Shown in pieces: positions 1 through 8,590 of a stretch of 64,000 bases of DNA. The DNA lies in NCBI RefSeq assembly GCF_021401125.1, contig NZ_JACBFQ010000004.1:124001-188000 (forward strand), in the 5' to 3' direction. Position 1 is the first letter of the stretch; each line of letters opens with the position of its first letter. The notes beneath the pieces were generated by a model. That model was not told the DNA's origin. It worked only from the letters and a program-made list of their open reading frames with translations, and searched no databases. Position numbers and translations under genes: made by a program. This DNA is from Xanthobacter sp. NM-59 (lineage in GTDB: Bacteria > Pseudomonadota > Alphaproteobacteria > Rhizobiales > Xanthobacteraceae).

Positions 1-341
1 TCCACCGCGAAGGCGAGGCCGAACAGGATCGCCACCGCCATCTCGTTGTGGAGCGGAAGATCGATGATGAGGCCGCCCAGCACCATCAGCGCCAGCGAAC
101 GGAGGATGGTGAACAGCCGGCCGGTGGGGCTGGGGCTCGCAATGCCGATCAACAGGCCGAGCAGCCCCTCGAACAGGAACACGTAGCCGAAGAGGTTGGT
201 GGCCAGTGAAACGGTGCCGTCCACCAGATCGGCGAGGATGACGAGGGCCAGGGCGAACAGCGCCAGGGCGACGATGAGAAGACCCCACCACCGTCGGCGC
301 AGCGCCTGTGCGCCGACGAGAATGAACGCGAGCTGCACCAT
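1..341 (-). CDS. HdeD/DUF308-like membrane protein, 3' end missing
   Basis: Partial gene running off the left edge of the window; 113 complete codons are visible. I translated the minus strand from the ATG at 341. The product begins MVQLAFILVGAQALRRRWWG and is a succession of hydrophobic segments (around residues 20-37, 48-66 and 80-113) joined by short polar turns, the paired-helix pattern of HdeD/DUF308 membrane proteins. Family assignment is by composition and pattern only. The function is unknown; some HdeD proteins are linked to acid resistance. The cut end means any C-terminal domain cannot be seen. Confidence 0.4.
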   Translation of the reverse strand, partial: MVQLAFILVGAQALRRRWWGLLIVALALFALALVILADLVDGTVSLATNLFGYVFLFEGLLGLLIGIASPSPTGRLFTILRSLALMVLGGLIIDLPLHNEMAVAILFGLAFAV

Positions 342-414
342 GGGCTGCTTCCGGAAGATGACACCTCGAACGAGGCGCCGGAAGATGCCCTGAGGCCCGG
401 GCCGGACGCAATGG

Positions 415-461
415 AGAAAAACGCGCCGCCGGCACCGTGGCGGGCGCCACCGTGCCGGCGG
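415..461 (-). terminator. Rho-independent terminator of mgtE
   Basis: A perfect 10-bp inverted repeat (CCGCCGGCAC at 426-435, GTGCCGGCGG at 452-461) continues inward after one mismatch as GTGG/CCAC. Read on the minus strand, the hairpin is followed shortly by GTTTTTCTCC. It lies about 45 bases past the mgtE stop, so it most likely ends that transcript. Confidence 0.75.
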
Positions 462-506
462 TTTCTGAAGGTGCCCCGGGCCGGTCTCAGGCCAGGGCCG
501 CGGGCA

Positions 507-1886
507 TCACAGGATGGTGCCGTGCAGGAAGAGCCAGGCCACCGAGAAGTAGATGACGATGCCGGTGACGTCGACCAGGGTCGCGATGAACGGCGCCGAT
601 GCGGTGGCCGGGTCGAAGCCCAGCCGCTTCAGCGCGAACGGCAGCAGCGAGCCCGCCATCGAGCCGAAGGTGACGATGCCGATGAGGGCGGCGCCGATGG
701 TGACGGCCAGCAGCTTCCAGTATTCGCCGTAATCGAAGATGCCGGCCTCCTGCCAGACGGCGATGCGGATGATGCCGATGACGCCCAGGATGGCGCCCAG
801 CACGATGCCGGTGGGCAGCTCGCGCAGGGCCACGCGCCACCAGTCCCTCAGTGTCACGTCGCGCAGGGCCAGGGCGCGGATGATGAGCGAGGTGGCCTGC
901 GAGCCGGAATTGCCGCCCGAGCTCATGACCAGCGGGATGAACAGCGCCAGCACGATGGCCTTCTCCAGTTCGTCGGAGAACACCTGCATGGCCGAGGTGG
1001 TGAGCATTTCCGAAAGGAACAGCACGCACAGCCAGCCGGCGCGCTTCTTGATCATCTGCATGAAGGAGATGTCGAGGTAGGGCTCGTCGATGGCCTCCAT
1101 GCCGCCCATGCGCTGGACGTCCTCGGTCTGCTCCTCGATCATGGCGTCGATGACGTCGTCCACGGTGACGATGCCGATGACGTGGCCGGTGCTGTCCACC
1201 ACCGGCAGGGCCAGGAAATTATACTTGGAAATGGTGCGTGCCACGTCCTCACGGGGCAGGGTGGGGGACACGGTGATGGGCGCGTAGGGCTGGGCCACGG
1301 TGGTGATGTTCGCATCCGGCACGCCCGAGATCAGGCGGCGCAGGGTCACCGTGTTCATCAGCCGGCGGGTGGCCGGGTCCAGCACATAGATGGCGTAGAT
1401 GGTCTCGCGGCTGCCTTCCACCGCGCGCACATGGTCGAGGGTCTGCTGCACCGTCCAGTCGGCCGGCACCGAGACGAACTCGGTGGTCATCAGCGATCCG
1501 GCGGTTCCTTCGGGATAGGTCAGAAGGTGGTCGATGGCAGTGCGGGATTCGGTGTTGAGGGCGTTGCGCAGGCGGGCGCGGGCCTCGTCCTCCACCCAGC
1601 GCAGCACGTCGGCCGCGCGGTCGGCGGCCATGCCTTCCAGGATCGCCACCGCCTTGTCCTGGGGCAGCGCCTCGATGACCTCGCAGGCATCGTGGAATTC
1701 CGGCTGGTCCAGCACTTCCACCGCCCACGGCAGGGGCATGGCGGAAACGACGTCGGTGGCTTCCTGCGCCGTCTTGGCGTTCAGGTATTCCACAATGTCG
1801 GCGACGTGCTCGTGGCCGAGCCGCCCCACCAGAGCGTTCGAGGCGGTTCCCGCCATGGCATCGGCGTTGATCTTGCCCACGTTCAT
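507..1886 (-). CDS. mgtE: MgtE-type magnesium transporter/channel
   Basis: 459-aa MgtE-family Mg2+ channel of the inner membrane. The N-terminal half (about residues 20-125) is the helical MgtE_N domain, followed by paired CBS domains (about 130-255, with segments such as VIGIVTVDDVIDAMIEE), then a membrane domain with five helices. Family hallmarks are visible: SSGGNSGSQA in the pore region and the last-helix segment PFIATLVDVTGIVIYF. In known MgtE proteins the N and CBS domains close the pore when cytosolic Mg2+ is high. I chose ATG at 1886 because GGGAG sits about 9 bases upstream; an in-frame GTG at 1901 is the alternative and would add five residues. A long structured leader precedes the gene and a terminator follows it, so it appears monocistronic. 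Confidence 0.93.
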   Translation of the reverse strand: MNVGKINADAMAGTASNALVGRLGHEHVADIVEYLNAKTAQEATDVVSAMPLPWAVEVLDQPEFHDACEVIEALPQDKAVAILEGMAADRAADVLRWVEDEARARLRNALNTESRTAIDHLLTYPEGTAGSLMTTEFVSVPADWTVQQTLDHVRAVEGSRETIYAIYVLDPATRRLMNTVTLRRLISGVPDANITTVAQPYAPITVSPTLPREDVARTISKYNFLALPVVDSTGHVIGIVTVDDVIDAMIEEQTEDVQRMGGMEAIDEPYLDISFMQMIKKRAGWLCVLFLSEMLTTSAMQVFSDELEKAIVLALFIPLVMSSGGNSGSQATSLIIRALALRDVTLRDWWRVALRELPTGIVLGAILGVIGIIRIAVWQEAGIFDYGEYWKLLAVTIGAALIGIVTFGSMAGSLLPFALKRLGFDPATASAPFIATLVDVTGIVIYFSVAWLFLHGTIL

Positions 1887-1911
1887 CCCCAAATCTCCCA
1901 CCGGAACGCCG

Positions 1912-1963
1912 GACGCTGCGGGTTCGGGAGCCCGCCTGTGAACCGAAAGCCTCCCGCAGCGTC
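1912..1963 (-). promoter_or_regulatory. Structured leader upstream of mgtE
   Basis: On the minus strand an 11-bp perfect inverted repeat (GACGCTGCGGG / CCCGCAGCGTC; 1953-1963 and 1912-1922) encloses about 30 bases that themselves contain short complementary pieces (GGTTC/GAACC). It ends about 26 bases before the mgtE ATG at 1886. A Mg2+-responsive leader is possible, but I could not match it by eye to the M-box consensus. It may also be a simple hairpin. Confidence 0.4.
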
Positions 1964-2038
1964 ACAGTCGCGACGGGAGGCGCCTGTCGATGTCTAAACT
2001 GCCGTTCATGACAGTATCAAATCACCGCTCCCGAAGCG

Positions 2039-2650
2039 TCACACGGCCTGGAAGCTTCCTTCCTTGTCGAGCACTTCCAGGCGGCCGGTGGCGACGCCGA
2101 AATAGGCGCCGTGCAGTTGCAGGTCCCCGGCCGCGACGCGATCCTTCACCCATGGGAACGAGCCGAGGTTCGAGAGCGAGAGCTTGACGCAGCACTGTTC
2201 GCAGAAGCGCGCGCGCTCGGTCGCGGGCAGGTTGGCATCCACCGCCATGAGGCGGGCCGGCTCGGCGATCTTCATCCACTCGGTCACGAAGTCCTGGGCC
2301 TCGGGCGGGGCGCCCTCCAGCAAAGCGTGGACGCCGCCGCACTGGGCGTGGCCCATCACCACCACATGCTTCACCTTCAGCACGCGCACCGCGAACTCGA
2401 TGGCGGCCGAGGTGCCGTGATAGTTCGCGTCGGGCTGGTAGGGCGGCACCAGATTCGCGACGTTGCGGACGATGAACATCTCGCCGGGGCCGGCATTGAA
2501 GATCATCTGAGGGTCGACGCGGCTGTCGGAACAGGCGATGACCAGGGTCTCCGGCTTCTGGCCCTTGGCCGCGAGCTGCTCGAACACCTGCTTGCGCTCT
2601 GGCCAGGCGATTTCACGGAAGCGCTTGTAGCCCGCGATCAGATCGTCCAC
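2039..2650 (-). CDS. can: Beta-class carbonic anhydrase
   Basis: 203-aa cytoplasmic beta-carbonic anhydrase that interconverts CO2 and bicarbonate. Zinc-ligand and catalytic motifs are clear: ACSDSRVDP (Cys ligand plus Asp/Arg pair) near residue 40 and MGHAQCGGVHAL (His and Cys ligands) near residue 100. GTG at 2650 is taken as the start because AAGGAGA lies 7-8 bases upstream; the open frame continues to 2830 without a recognisable family sequence. The gene lies downstream of and parallel to nothing obvious on the same strand except mgtE beyond it. Because urease releases CO2/bicarbonate, the divergent urea block next door may be a functional link, but that is inference. Confidence 0.92.
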   Translation of the reverse strand: MDDLIAGYKRFREIAWPERKQVFEQLAAKGQKPETLVIACSDSRVDPQMIFNAGPGEMFIVRNVANLVPPYQPDANYHGTSAAIEFAVRVLKVKHVVVMGHAQCGGVHALLEGAPPEAQDFVTEWMKIAEPARLMAVDANLPATERARFCEQCCVKLSLSNLGSFPWVKDRVAAGDLQLHGAYFGVATGRLEVLDKEGSFQAV

Positions 2651-2826
2651 CGCTTCTCTCCTTCTCAGCTGTGCGGGGGCACGGAAAGCCGGCGCGCGGC
2701 GCGCGTCAAGTGCCCTTGTCACCGGTTCCGCAGCGGCGCTGAGGGGGCTTTGCCTTTGAAATAACGAGGAAGCCGCGCGGCCTTGCCTTTCGGTGCGGCA
2801 TTCGCCGGCTGGGGCCCGTATGGGCT

Positions 2827-2841
2827 GCATAATAATTATGC
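2827..2841. promoter_or_regulatory. AT-rich dyad upstream of the urt promoter
   Basis: GCATAAT-A-ATTATGC is a perfect 7-bp inverted repeat around one base, in an AT-rich stretch unusual for this genome. It lies about 120 bases upstream of the sigma-54 -24 element, a usual enhancer distance. It does not match the classic NtrC box closely, so the binding protein is unknown. Confidence 0.4.
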
Positions 2842-2956
2842 TTATGCCTTATCTATGGGCAGTAAATAGGTAGCATTATGATCCTGCGGGCGGCAGGGTG
2901 AGGGGGTAGGCCGAAAACCCTCCGCGTTCCCAAGTCTTCGCAGGTCTCCCATGCCT

Positions 2957-2973
2957 TTGGCATAGGCTTTGCT
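2957..2973 (+). promoter_or_regulatory. Sigma-54 (RpoN) promoter of urtA
   Basis: TTGGCATAGGCTTTGCT has the invariant GG (2959-2960) and GC (2971-2972) of the -24/-12 elements with exactly ten bases between them, and matches TGGCAY-N5-TTGCW closely. It ends 71 bases before the urtA ATG. RpoN/NtrC control of urea transport under nitrogen limitation is known in other bacteria and fits here. Confidence 0.75.
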
Positions 2974-3043
2974 GTCCCTGAGCCGCCCGTTCGCGCGGCC
3001 GGGGTGCTCCGGCGGGCGCGGCATCAGCGAAAGGGAGAGGGCA

Positions 3044-4375
3044 ATGCTCCGTTTGTTCAAGAGAGCGACGACGGGATTGAAGCGGCTCGCCGCCGCCACG
3101 GCGCTCGCGGGGGCCACCGCCGGCGCGTTGGCCGGCTCCATGGGCGCAGCGCGCGCCGAGGACACCATCAAGGTGGGCATCCTGCATTCCCTCTCCGGCA
3201 CCATGGCCATCAGCGAGACCACGCTGAAGGACGTGATGCTCATGCTCATCGAGGAGCAGAACAAGAAGGGCGGCGTGCTCGGCAAGAAGCTCGAGCCGGT
3301 GGTGGTGGACCCGGCCTCCAACTGGCCGCTGTTCGCCGAAAAGGCGCGCGAGCTCATCACCAAGGACAAGGTTTCGGCCGTGTTCGGCTGCTGGACCTCG
3401 GTTTCGCGCAAGTCGGTGCTGCCGGTGTTCAAGGAATTGAACAACATCCTCTTCTACCCCGTGCAGTATGAGGGCGAGGAGAGCGAGCGAAACGTGTTCT
3501 ACACTGGCGCCGCGCCCAACCAGCAGGCCATTCCGGCGGTGGACTACCTGGCCGAGGAAGAAGGTGTGAAGCGCTGGGTGCTGGCCGGTACCGATTATGT
3601 CTATCCCCGCACCACCAACAAGATCCTCGAAGCCTACCTCAAGTCCCGTGGGGTGAAGGACGAGGACATTATGATCAATTACACGCCGTTCGGCCATGCC
3701 GATTGGCAGACCATCGTGGCGGATATCAAGAAGTTTGGCTCGCAGGGCAAGAAGACGGCGGTGGTCTCCACCATCAATGGCGACGCCAATGTGCCCTTCT
3801 ACAAGGAGCTTGCGAACCAGGGCGTGAAGGCGACCGACATTCCGGTTGTGGCCTTCTCTGTGGGTGAGGAAGAGCTGGCCGGCATCGACACCAAGCCGCT
3901 GGTGGGTCACCTGGCGGCCTGGAACTACTTCATGTCCATCGACACGCCGGAGAACAAGGACTTCATCGCCAAGTGGCACGCCTTCACCAAGGATCCCAAG
4001 CGCGTGACCAATGATCCCATGGAGGCGAGCTATATCGGCTTCAACATGTGGGTGAAGGCGGTGGAGAAGGCCGGCACGACCGATCCGGACAAGGTGATTG
4101 CCGCCCTTCCCGGCATCAAGCAGGCTAACCTCACCGGCGGCATCGCGGAGATGCTGCCCAACCACCACATCACCAAGCCCGTCTTCATCGGCGAGATCGA
4201 GGGCGATGGCCAGTTCGACGTGGTGTGGAAGACCAAGGATCTGATCCCTGGTGAGGCGTGGTCGCGCTATCTTGAGGGGTCCAAGAATCTGGTTGCCGAT
4301 TGGGTGAAGTATAATTGCGGCAACTACGACACCGTGAAAAACGTGTGCCTGGGTTCCGCGGCGCCCGCCAAGTAA
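3044..4375 (+). CDS. urtA: Urea ABC transporter substrate-binding protein UrtA
   Basis: 443-aa periplasmic urea-binding protein. A cationic N-terminus and hydrophobic stretch end in an AxA-type signal peptidase site just before EDTIKVGILHSLSGTM, the typical first strand of the mature type I binding fold. Segments such as GCWTSVSRKSVLPVFKELN, FYPVQYEGEESERNV and TINGDANVPFYKEL are characteristic of UrtA/FmdD rather than branched-chain amino-acid binding proteins. The ATG at 3044 has an AGGGAGAGGG Shine-Dalgarno. It is the first gene of the urea block behind the sigma-54 promoter and is probably the most highly expressed member. Confidence 0.93.
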   Translation: MLRLFKRATTGLKRLAAATALAGATAGALAGSMGAARAEDTIKVGILHSLSGTMAISETTLKDVMLMLIEEQNKKGGVLGKKLEPVVVDPASNWPLFAEKARELITKDKVSAVFGCWTSVSRKSVLPVFKELNNILFYPVQYEGEESERNVFYTGAAPNQQAIPAVDYLAEEEGVKRWVLAGTDYVYPRTTNKILEAYLKSRGVKDEDIMINYTPFGHADWQTIVADIKKFGSQGKKTAVVSTINGDANVPFYKELANQGVKATDIPVVAFSVGEEELAGIDTKPLVGHLAAWNYFMSIDTPENKDFIAKWHAFTKDPKRVTNDPMEASYIGFNMWVKAVEKAGTTDPDKVIAALPGIKQANLTGGIAEMLPNHHITKPVFIGEIEGDGQFDVVWKTKDLIPGEAWSRYLEGSKNLVADWVKYNCGNYDTVKNVCLGSAAPAK

Positions 4376-4899
4376 GGGCGGCCATCACGCTGGTGTGTCG
4401 GGCGGGGCTTCCCGTCCGCCGAATTCGCCTCGGGTGATCCCGGTCCGCCTCCCGGTGGGGGCGGGCATGGTGGAGGCGAGGGGTTCTTCTGCAAAGCAAA
4501 GCTCTCGGCCGCGCGGAAGGGCCTCACACCCGGCCCTCTCCCCCCAGCCCGGGGAGAGGGCGCTTGCCGGCCATCGGGCCGCATCCCTCCGCCCCGCAGC
4601 GACGCCACGGCCCGTCGCGCGGGGTGGGGTCGGGATGAAGGGGCCGAAGTCCGCAGCCCTGGGGCGCCGCGCGGTCCGGGCCTTGCCGCCGGGGTCGGCT
4701 CCGGTTCCGCCACACGCCTTCAGCTCTGGATGAGACGCCCATGCGCAGACCAATCCCCCTTTCCCGGAGCTGCCTCACCTTTCGGCATTGGCGGCGCAGG
4801 AGGCGCGGCGCCGGGGACGGGTGGGCGCAAGGGGGCATCGCTGCGTCCCGCCTCGCGGGGGCGGCGGCACGCGCCTCCTTCGTGAGCTTCCGCGTTTGT
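4376..4899. other. Long urtA-urtB intergenic region
   Basis: No credible gene is seen in these 524 bases; the open frames on both strands are GC-driven and lack family features. The stretch carries the perfect hairpin at 4533-4561. A frame open from 4741 runs into urtB, but its Arg-rich first 53 codons do not look like coding sequence of a transporter. Confidence 0.6.
4533..4561. repeat. GC-rich intergenic hairpin (CCCTCTCCCC type)
   Basis: GCCCTCTCCCC (4533-4543) and GGGGAGAGGGC (4551-4561) form a perfect 11-bp stem with a 7-base loop. A degenerate relative, with CCCTCCCCCGC and GCGGGAGAGGGG arms, occurs at about 34,935-34,957. This is the form of dispersed intergenic repeats seen in high-GC alphaproteobacteria. 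Between urtA and urtB it could also attenuate or stabilise the mRNA, allowing excess UrtA. Confidence 0.6.
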
Positions 4900-6552
4900 A
4901 TGAAGAAGGCCGTGGCCGCAGGGCGTGCGCTGGCCCTGGCCGGGCTCCTGCTGTTGGGCCTGGCGGCCCTCGCGCCGACCTTGGCGCCAGCCCAGGCGCA
5001 GACGGCGCCGGACCTTGCCCCCACGGAGCTTGCCCCAACCGTCGCGAAATTCGCCAATGACAGCTATGCCCAGACGGCCGAGGCCCTGGCCGAGCTGTCC
5101 ACCACCGGCAGTCCCCAGGCCGCCGCTATCGTGAGCGCCTTGGCCGATGGCCGGTTGCTCTACGATCCCGCCACCAAGGCGGTCTATATCCGTCTCGCGG
5201 ATGGCAGCCTTCAGGACGCCGCGACCGGCGCCAAGGCAAGCGGGGCGCCGGCCGATCTGTCCGCCGTGCGGGCCAATAACCGGGTGCGCCGCGCCATTGA
5301 GGCGGCGGCGGGCGCGCTTTCCCTGCTCGATGCCGATCCGGCCAAGAGGCGCGATGCGGCGGCGGCGGTGTTCAAGTCGCGCGATGCGGCGGCCCTTCCC
5401 ACCCTCGATGCCGCCCTGGCGCAGGAGAAGGTGGCGGATGTGAAAGCGGCGCTGGCTGAGGCGCGCGCGGCCATCCTCATCGGCAAGGCGGATGCGCCGG
5501 AGGCGGAGCAGATGGCTGCCGTGAAGCTCATCGCTGCCCGTGGCGACCAGGAGGCGCTCGGCCTGCTGCGCACCGTGCCGGCGAGCGCTCCGCCCGCCGT
5601 GAAGGCCGCGGCTGCGGAAGGCATCGCCGCCATCGAGCGCGATCTCAAATTCTGGGAGGTGGCGCAGAACGTCTGGTATGGCCTCTCTCTGGGCTCGGTG
5701 CTGCTGCTGGCGGCCATCGGCCTTGCCATCACCTTCGGCGTGATGGGGGTCATCAACATGGCCCATGGCGAGATGGTGATGCTTGGAGCCTACACCACCT
5801 TTCTGGTGCAGGAGGTCATCCGCACCTCGGCGCCCTGGCTGTTCGACTGGTCGCTCGCCATCGCCTTGCCGCTCGCCTTCATGTTCACCGGGCTGGTGGG
5901 CATCCTCATCGAGCGCACGGTGATCCGCTTCCTATATGGCCGGCCGCTGGAAACGCTGCTGGCCACCTGGGGCGTGTCGCTGATCCTGCAGCAGGCGGTG
6001 CGCTCGCTCTTCGGGCCCACCAACCAGGAGGTGGGCGCGCCCTCCTGGATGTCCGGGGCGTTCCAGGTGGGGCAGATGTCCATCACCTATAACCGGCTGT
6101 GGATCATCGTCTTTTCGCTGCTCGTCTTCTTCGCCCTGCTCATGGTGCTGAAGCGCACCTCCCTTGGCCTTTATGTGCGGGCGGTGACGCAGAACCGGCG
6201 CATGGCGGCGGCCATGGGCATCCGCACCGGGCGCATCGACGCGCTCACCTTCGGGCTGGGCTCCGGCATTGCCGGCATTGCCGGGGTGGCGCTCTCGCAG
6301 ATCGACAATGTGAGCCCGAACCTGGGACAGGGCTACATCATCGACAGCTTCATGGTGGTGGTGTTCGGCGGGGTGGGGAATCTTTGGGGCACGCTGGTGG
6401 GCGCCTTCACTTTGGGAGTGGCCAACAAGCTGCTGGAGCCGTTCGCCGGCGCGGTGCTGGGCAAGATCCTGCTGCTCGTCGCCATCATCCTGTTCATTCA
6501 GAAGCGCCCGCGCGGCCTGTTCGCGCTCAAGGGCCGGGCGGTGGAATCATGA
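4900..6552 (+). CDS. urtB: Urea ABC transporter permease UrtB
   Basis: 550-aa inner-membrane permease of the urea transporter (LivH family). From ATG at 4900 it has a signal-like hydrophobic segment ending near APAQAQT, a periplasmic Ala-rich helical domain of roughly 220 residues, and then the permease core starting at NVWYGLSLGSVLLLAAIGLA with the LivH hallmark GVINMAHGEMVMLGAY. The N-terminal domain is usual in proteobacterial UrtB and explains the length compared with about 300 residues for LivH. The start is uncertain because no strong Shine-Dalgarno precedes 4900; an in-frame ATG at 4741 would add 53 Arg-rich residues. Its stop overlaps the urtC start by ATGA, which implies translational coupling. 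Confidence 0.92.
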   Translation: MKKAVAAGRALALAGLLLLGLAALAPTLAPAQAQTAPDLAPTELAPTVAKFANDSYAQTAEALAELSTTGSPQAAAIVSALADGRLLYDPATKAVYIRLADGSLQDAATGAKASGAPADLSAVRANNRVRRAIEAAAGALSLLDADPAKRRDAAAAVFKSRDAAALPTLDAALAQEKVADVKAALAEARAAILIGKADAPEAEQMAAVKLIAARGDQEALGLLRTVPASAPPAVKAAAAEGIAAIERDLKFWEVAQNVWYGLSLGSVLLLAAIGLAITFGVMGVINMAHGEMVMLGAYTTFLVQEVIRTSAPWLFDWSLAIALPLAFMFTGLVGILIERTVIRFLYGRPLETLLATWGVSLILQQAVRSLFGPTNQEVGAPSWMSGAFQVGQMSITYNRLWIIVFSLLVFFALLMVLKRTSLGLYVRAVTQNRRMAAAMGIRTGRIDALTFGLGSGIAGIAGVALSQIDNVSPNLGQGYIIDSFMVVVFGGVGNLWGTLVGAFTLGVANKLLEPFAGAVLGKILLLVAIILFIQKRPRGLFALKGRAVES

Positions 6553-7661
6553 GGGGCATCATCGACCGCACCGGCGGCATCTTCCTCTTCCTCGTTCTGG
6601 CGGCGGCGGTGCTGGTGCCGGCCTCGAACCTGCTGCTGCCGCCCTCCAATCCGCTGCATGTGCCCGATTACATGATCCCGCTCATCGGTAAGTATCTCTG
6701 CTACGCGCTGCTGGCCGTCGCGGTGGACTTGGTGTGGGGCTATTGCGGGGTGCTCTCGCTCGGCCATGGCGCCTTCTTCGCCTTGGGCGGCTATGCCATG
6801 GGCATGTATCTCATGCGCCAGATCGGCCCGCGCGGGGTCTATGGAAACCCGGTGTTGCCGGACTTCATGGTGTTCCTGAACTATAAGGAACTGCCCTGGT
6901 TCTGGCACGGTTTCGACTGGTTCCCCTTCGCCGCGCTCATGGTGCTGGTGGTGCCGGGGGTGCTGGCCTTCGTGTTCGGCTGGTTCGCGTTCCGCTCGCG
7001 GGTGACGGGGGTCTATCTCTCCATCATCACCCAGGCCATGACGTTCGCGCTGATGCTCGCCTTCTTCCGCAATGACATGGGCTTCGGCGGAAACAATGGC
7101 CTCACGGATTTCAAGGATATCCTGGGCTTTTCCGTGCAGGCGAGTGAAACTCGGCTGGCGCTGTTCGTGGCCTCCGCCCTGGCGCTGGCGGCGGGCTATC
7201 TCATCTGCCGGGCGCTCGTCACCTCCAAATACGGCAAGGTGCTGGTGGCGGTGCGCGACGCGGAAAGCCGCACACGGTTCCTCGGCTACCGGGTGGAGAA
7301 CTACAAGCTGCTCGCCTGGACCCTTTCGGCCATGCTGGCCGGGGTGGCGGGGGCGCTTTACGTGCCGCAGGTGGGCATTATCAATCCCAGCGAGTTCGCG
7401 CCCTCCCAGTCCATCGAGATGGTGATCTGGGTGGCGGTGGGCGGACGCGGCACCCTGGTGGGCGCGGCGCTCGGCGCGCTCATCGTGAATGCGGGCAAGA
7501 CCTGGTTCACCGGCGTGCTGCCGGAGGCGTGGCTGTTTGCCCTCGGCGCCCTGTTCGTGGTGGTTACCCTGTTTCTGCCCAAGGGGGTGCTGGGCCTGGG
7601 GTCCCAGATCTCCGAGCGACTCAAGAAACCGGCGGCCCCCGCGGCCGCCCCGGCGGAGTGA
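6549..7661 (+). CDS. urtC: Urea ABC transporter permease UrtC
   Basis: 370-aa second permease subunit (LivM family) that pairs with UrtB to form the urea channel. Visible features are an N-terminal hydrophobic helix, VDLVWGYCGVLSLGHGAFFALGG (the LivM signature region) and the EAA-like cytoplasmic loop around RDAESRTRFLGY, which contacts the ATPases. It starts at ATG 6549, overlapping the urtB stop by four bases. It ends in an Ala/Pro-rich tail five bases before urtD. Confidence 0.93.
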   Translation: MRGIIDRTGGIFLFLVLAAAVLVPASNLLLPPSNPLHVPDYMIPLIGKYLCYALLAVAVDLVWGYCGVLSLGHGAFFALGGYAMGMYLMRQIGPRGVYGNPVLPDFMVFLNYKELPWFWHGFDWFPFAALMVLVVPGVLAFVFGWFAFRSRVTGVYLSIITQAMTFALMLAFFRNDMGFGGNNGLTDFKDILGFSVQASETRLALFVASALALAAGYLICRALVTSKYGKVLVAVRDAESRTRFLGYRVENYKLLAWTLSAMLAGVAGALYVPQVGIINPSEFAPSQSIEMVIWVAVGGRGTLVGAALGALIVNAGKTWFTGVLPEAWLFALGALFVVVTLFLPKGVLGLGSQISERLKKPAAPAAAPAE

Positions 7662-7666
7662 GCATC

Positions 7667-8584
7667 ATGAGCCTCACCCCTCTCAATGCCCGCCCCCTCG
7701 CCGCCAAGACCCTGGCTGGCGCGCCCTTGCCCGGCACCCTGGCCGGCCCGCCGCCGGAGGTGGTGAAATCCCCCGGCGCGCTCTCGCTGGAGGCGGACGA
7801 CGCGCTGTTCGCGGCCGAGCGGCCCGTGCGCGACCCTTTGGCCGTGACCTCGGCGCTGCTCTATCTCGACGCCATCACCGTGTCCTTCGACGGCTTCCGG
7901 GCGCTCAATGCCCTGTCGCTGGTGATCGGCGACAAGGAGATGCGCGCCATCATCGGCCCCAATGGCGCGGGTAAGACCACCATGATGGATGTCATCACCG
8001 GCAAGACCCGGCCCAACACGGGCACGGCTTTGTTCGCCGGCGTTCATGATCTGACGACCCTGGACGAAGCCGCCATCGCCGAGCTCGGCATCGGCCGCAA
8101 GTTCCAGACCCCCACCGTGTTCGACATGCACACGGTGGAGGACAATATCCTGCTCGCCGTGAAGGCGGACCGGCGCGCCTTCGCCAATATCCGCTGGCAT
8201 CGCACCGCCTATGAGAAGGCGCGGGTGGACGAGCTTCTGGAGCGGGTGCGGCTTCAGGACCATCGCTTCCGCCGCGCGGGCGATCTCTCCCACGGGCAGA
8301 AGCAGTGGCTGGAAATCGGCATGCTGCTGGCACAGGAGCCGCGTTTGCTGCTGGTGGACGAGCCCGCCGCCGGCATGACCGACCAGGAGACGGCCGACAC
8401 GGCGGTGCTGCTGCGGGAGATCGCCAAGACCCGCTCGGTGGTGGTGGTGGAGCACGACATGCAGTTCGTGCGCGACCTCGACGTGAAGGTGACCGTGCTG
8501 CACGAAGGCTCCGTCCTGGCCGAGGGACCGCTCGACCAGGTGAGCGCCGACGAGCGCGTCATCGAAGTCTATCTGGGGAGGTGA
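7667..8584 (+). CDS. urtD: Urea ABC transporter ATPase UrtD
   Basis: 305-aa cytoplasmic ATPase subunit (LivG-type). Walker A GPNGAGKTT, signature LSHGQKQWLEIGMLLA and Walker B LLLVDEPAAGM are intact, as is the downstream switch His in VVEHDMQFVRDLDVKV. The ABC core begins near residue 65. The preceding roughly 60 residues (Ala/Pro-rich, LAGPPPEVVKSPGALSLEAD) are an extension not needed for the fold, whereas typical UrtD is about 250 residues. ATG at 7667 is the only sensible start after urtC, so the extension appears genuine. It is followed by urtE after six bases. Confidence 0.92.
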   Translation: MSLTPLNARPLAAKTLAGAPLPGTLAGPPPEVVKSPGALSLEADDALFAAERPVRDPLAVTSALLYLDAITVSFDGFRALNALSLVIGDKEMRAIIGPNGAGKTTMMDVITGKTRPNTGTALFAGVHDLTTLDEAAIAELGIGRKFQTPTVFDMHTVEDNILLAVKADRRAFANIRWHRTAYEKARVDELLERVRLQDHRFRRAGDLSHGQKQWLEIGMLLAQEPRLLLVDEPAAGMTDQETADTAVLLREIAKTRSVVVVEHDMQFVRDLDVKVTVLHEGSVLAEGPLDQVSADERVIEVYLGR

Positions 8585-8590
8585 GGGGCC

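Noticed and set aside
1912-1963. M-box (ykoK) riboswitch
   Set aside because: A stem is present but I could not find the conserved M-box core sequences; kept only as a structured leader.
411-1997. 528-aa plus-strand open frame
   Set aside because: Shadow of mgtE, rich in Gly, His, Asp and Gln, without recognisable domains.
4741-4899. N-terminal extension of urtB from ATG 4741
   Set aside because: The first 53 codons are Arg-rich and would put a charged stretch before the signal peptide; the start at 4900 fits the family better.
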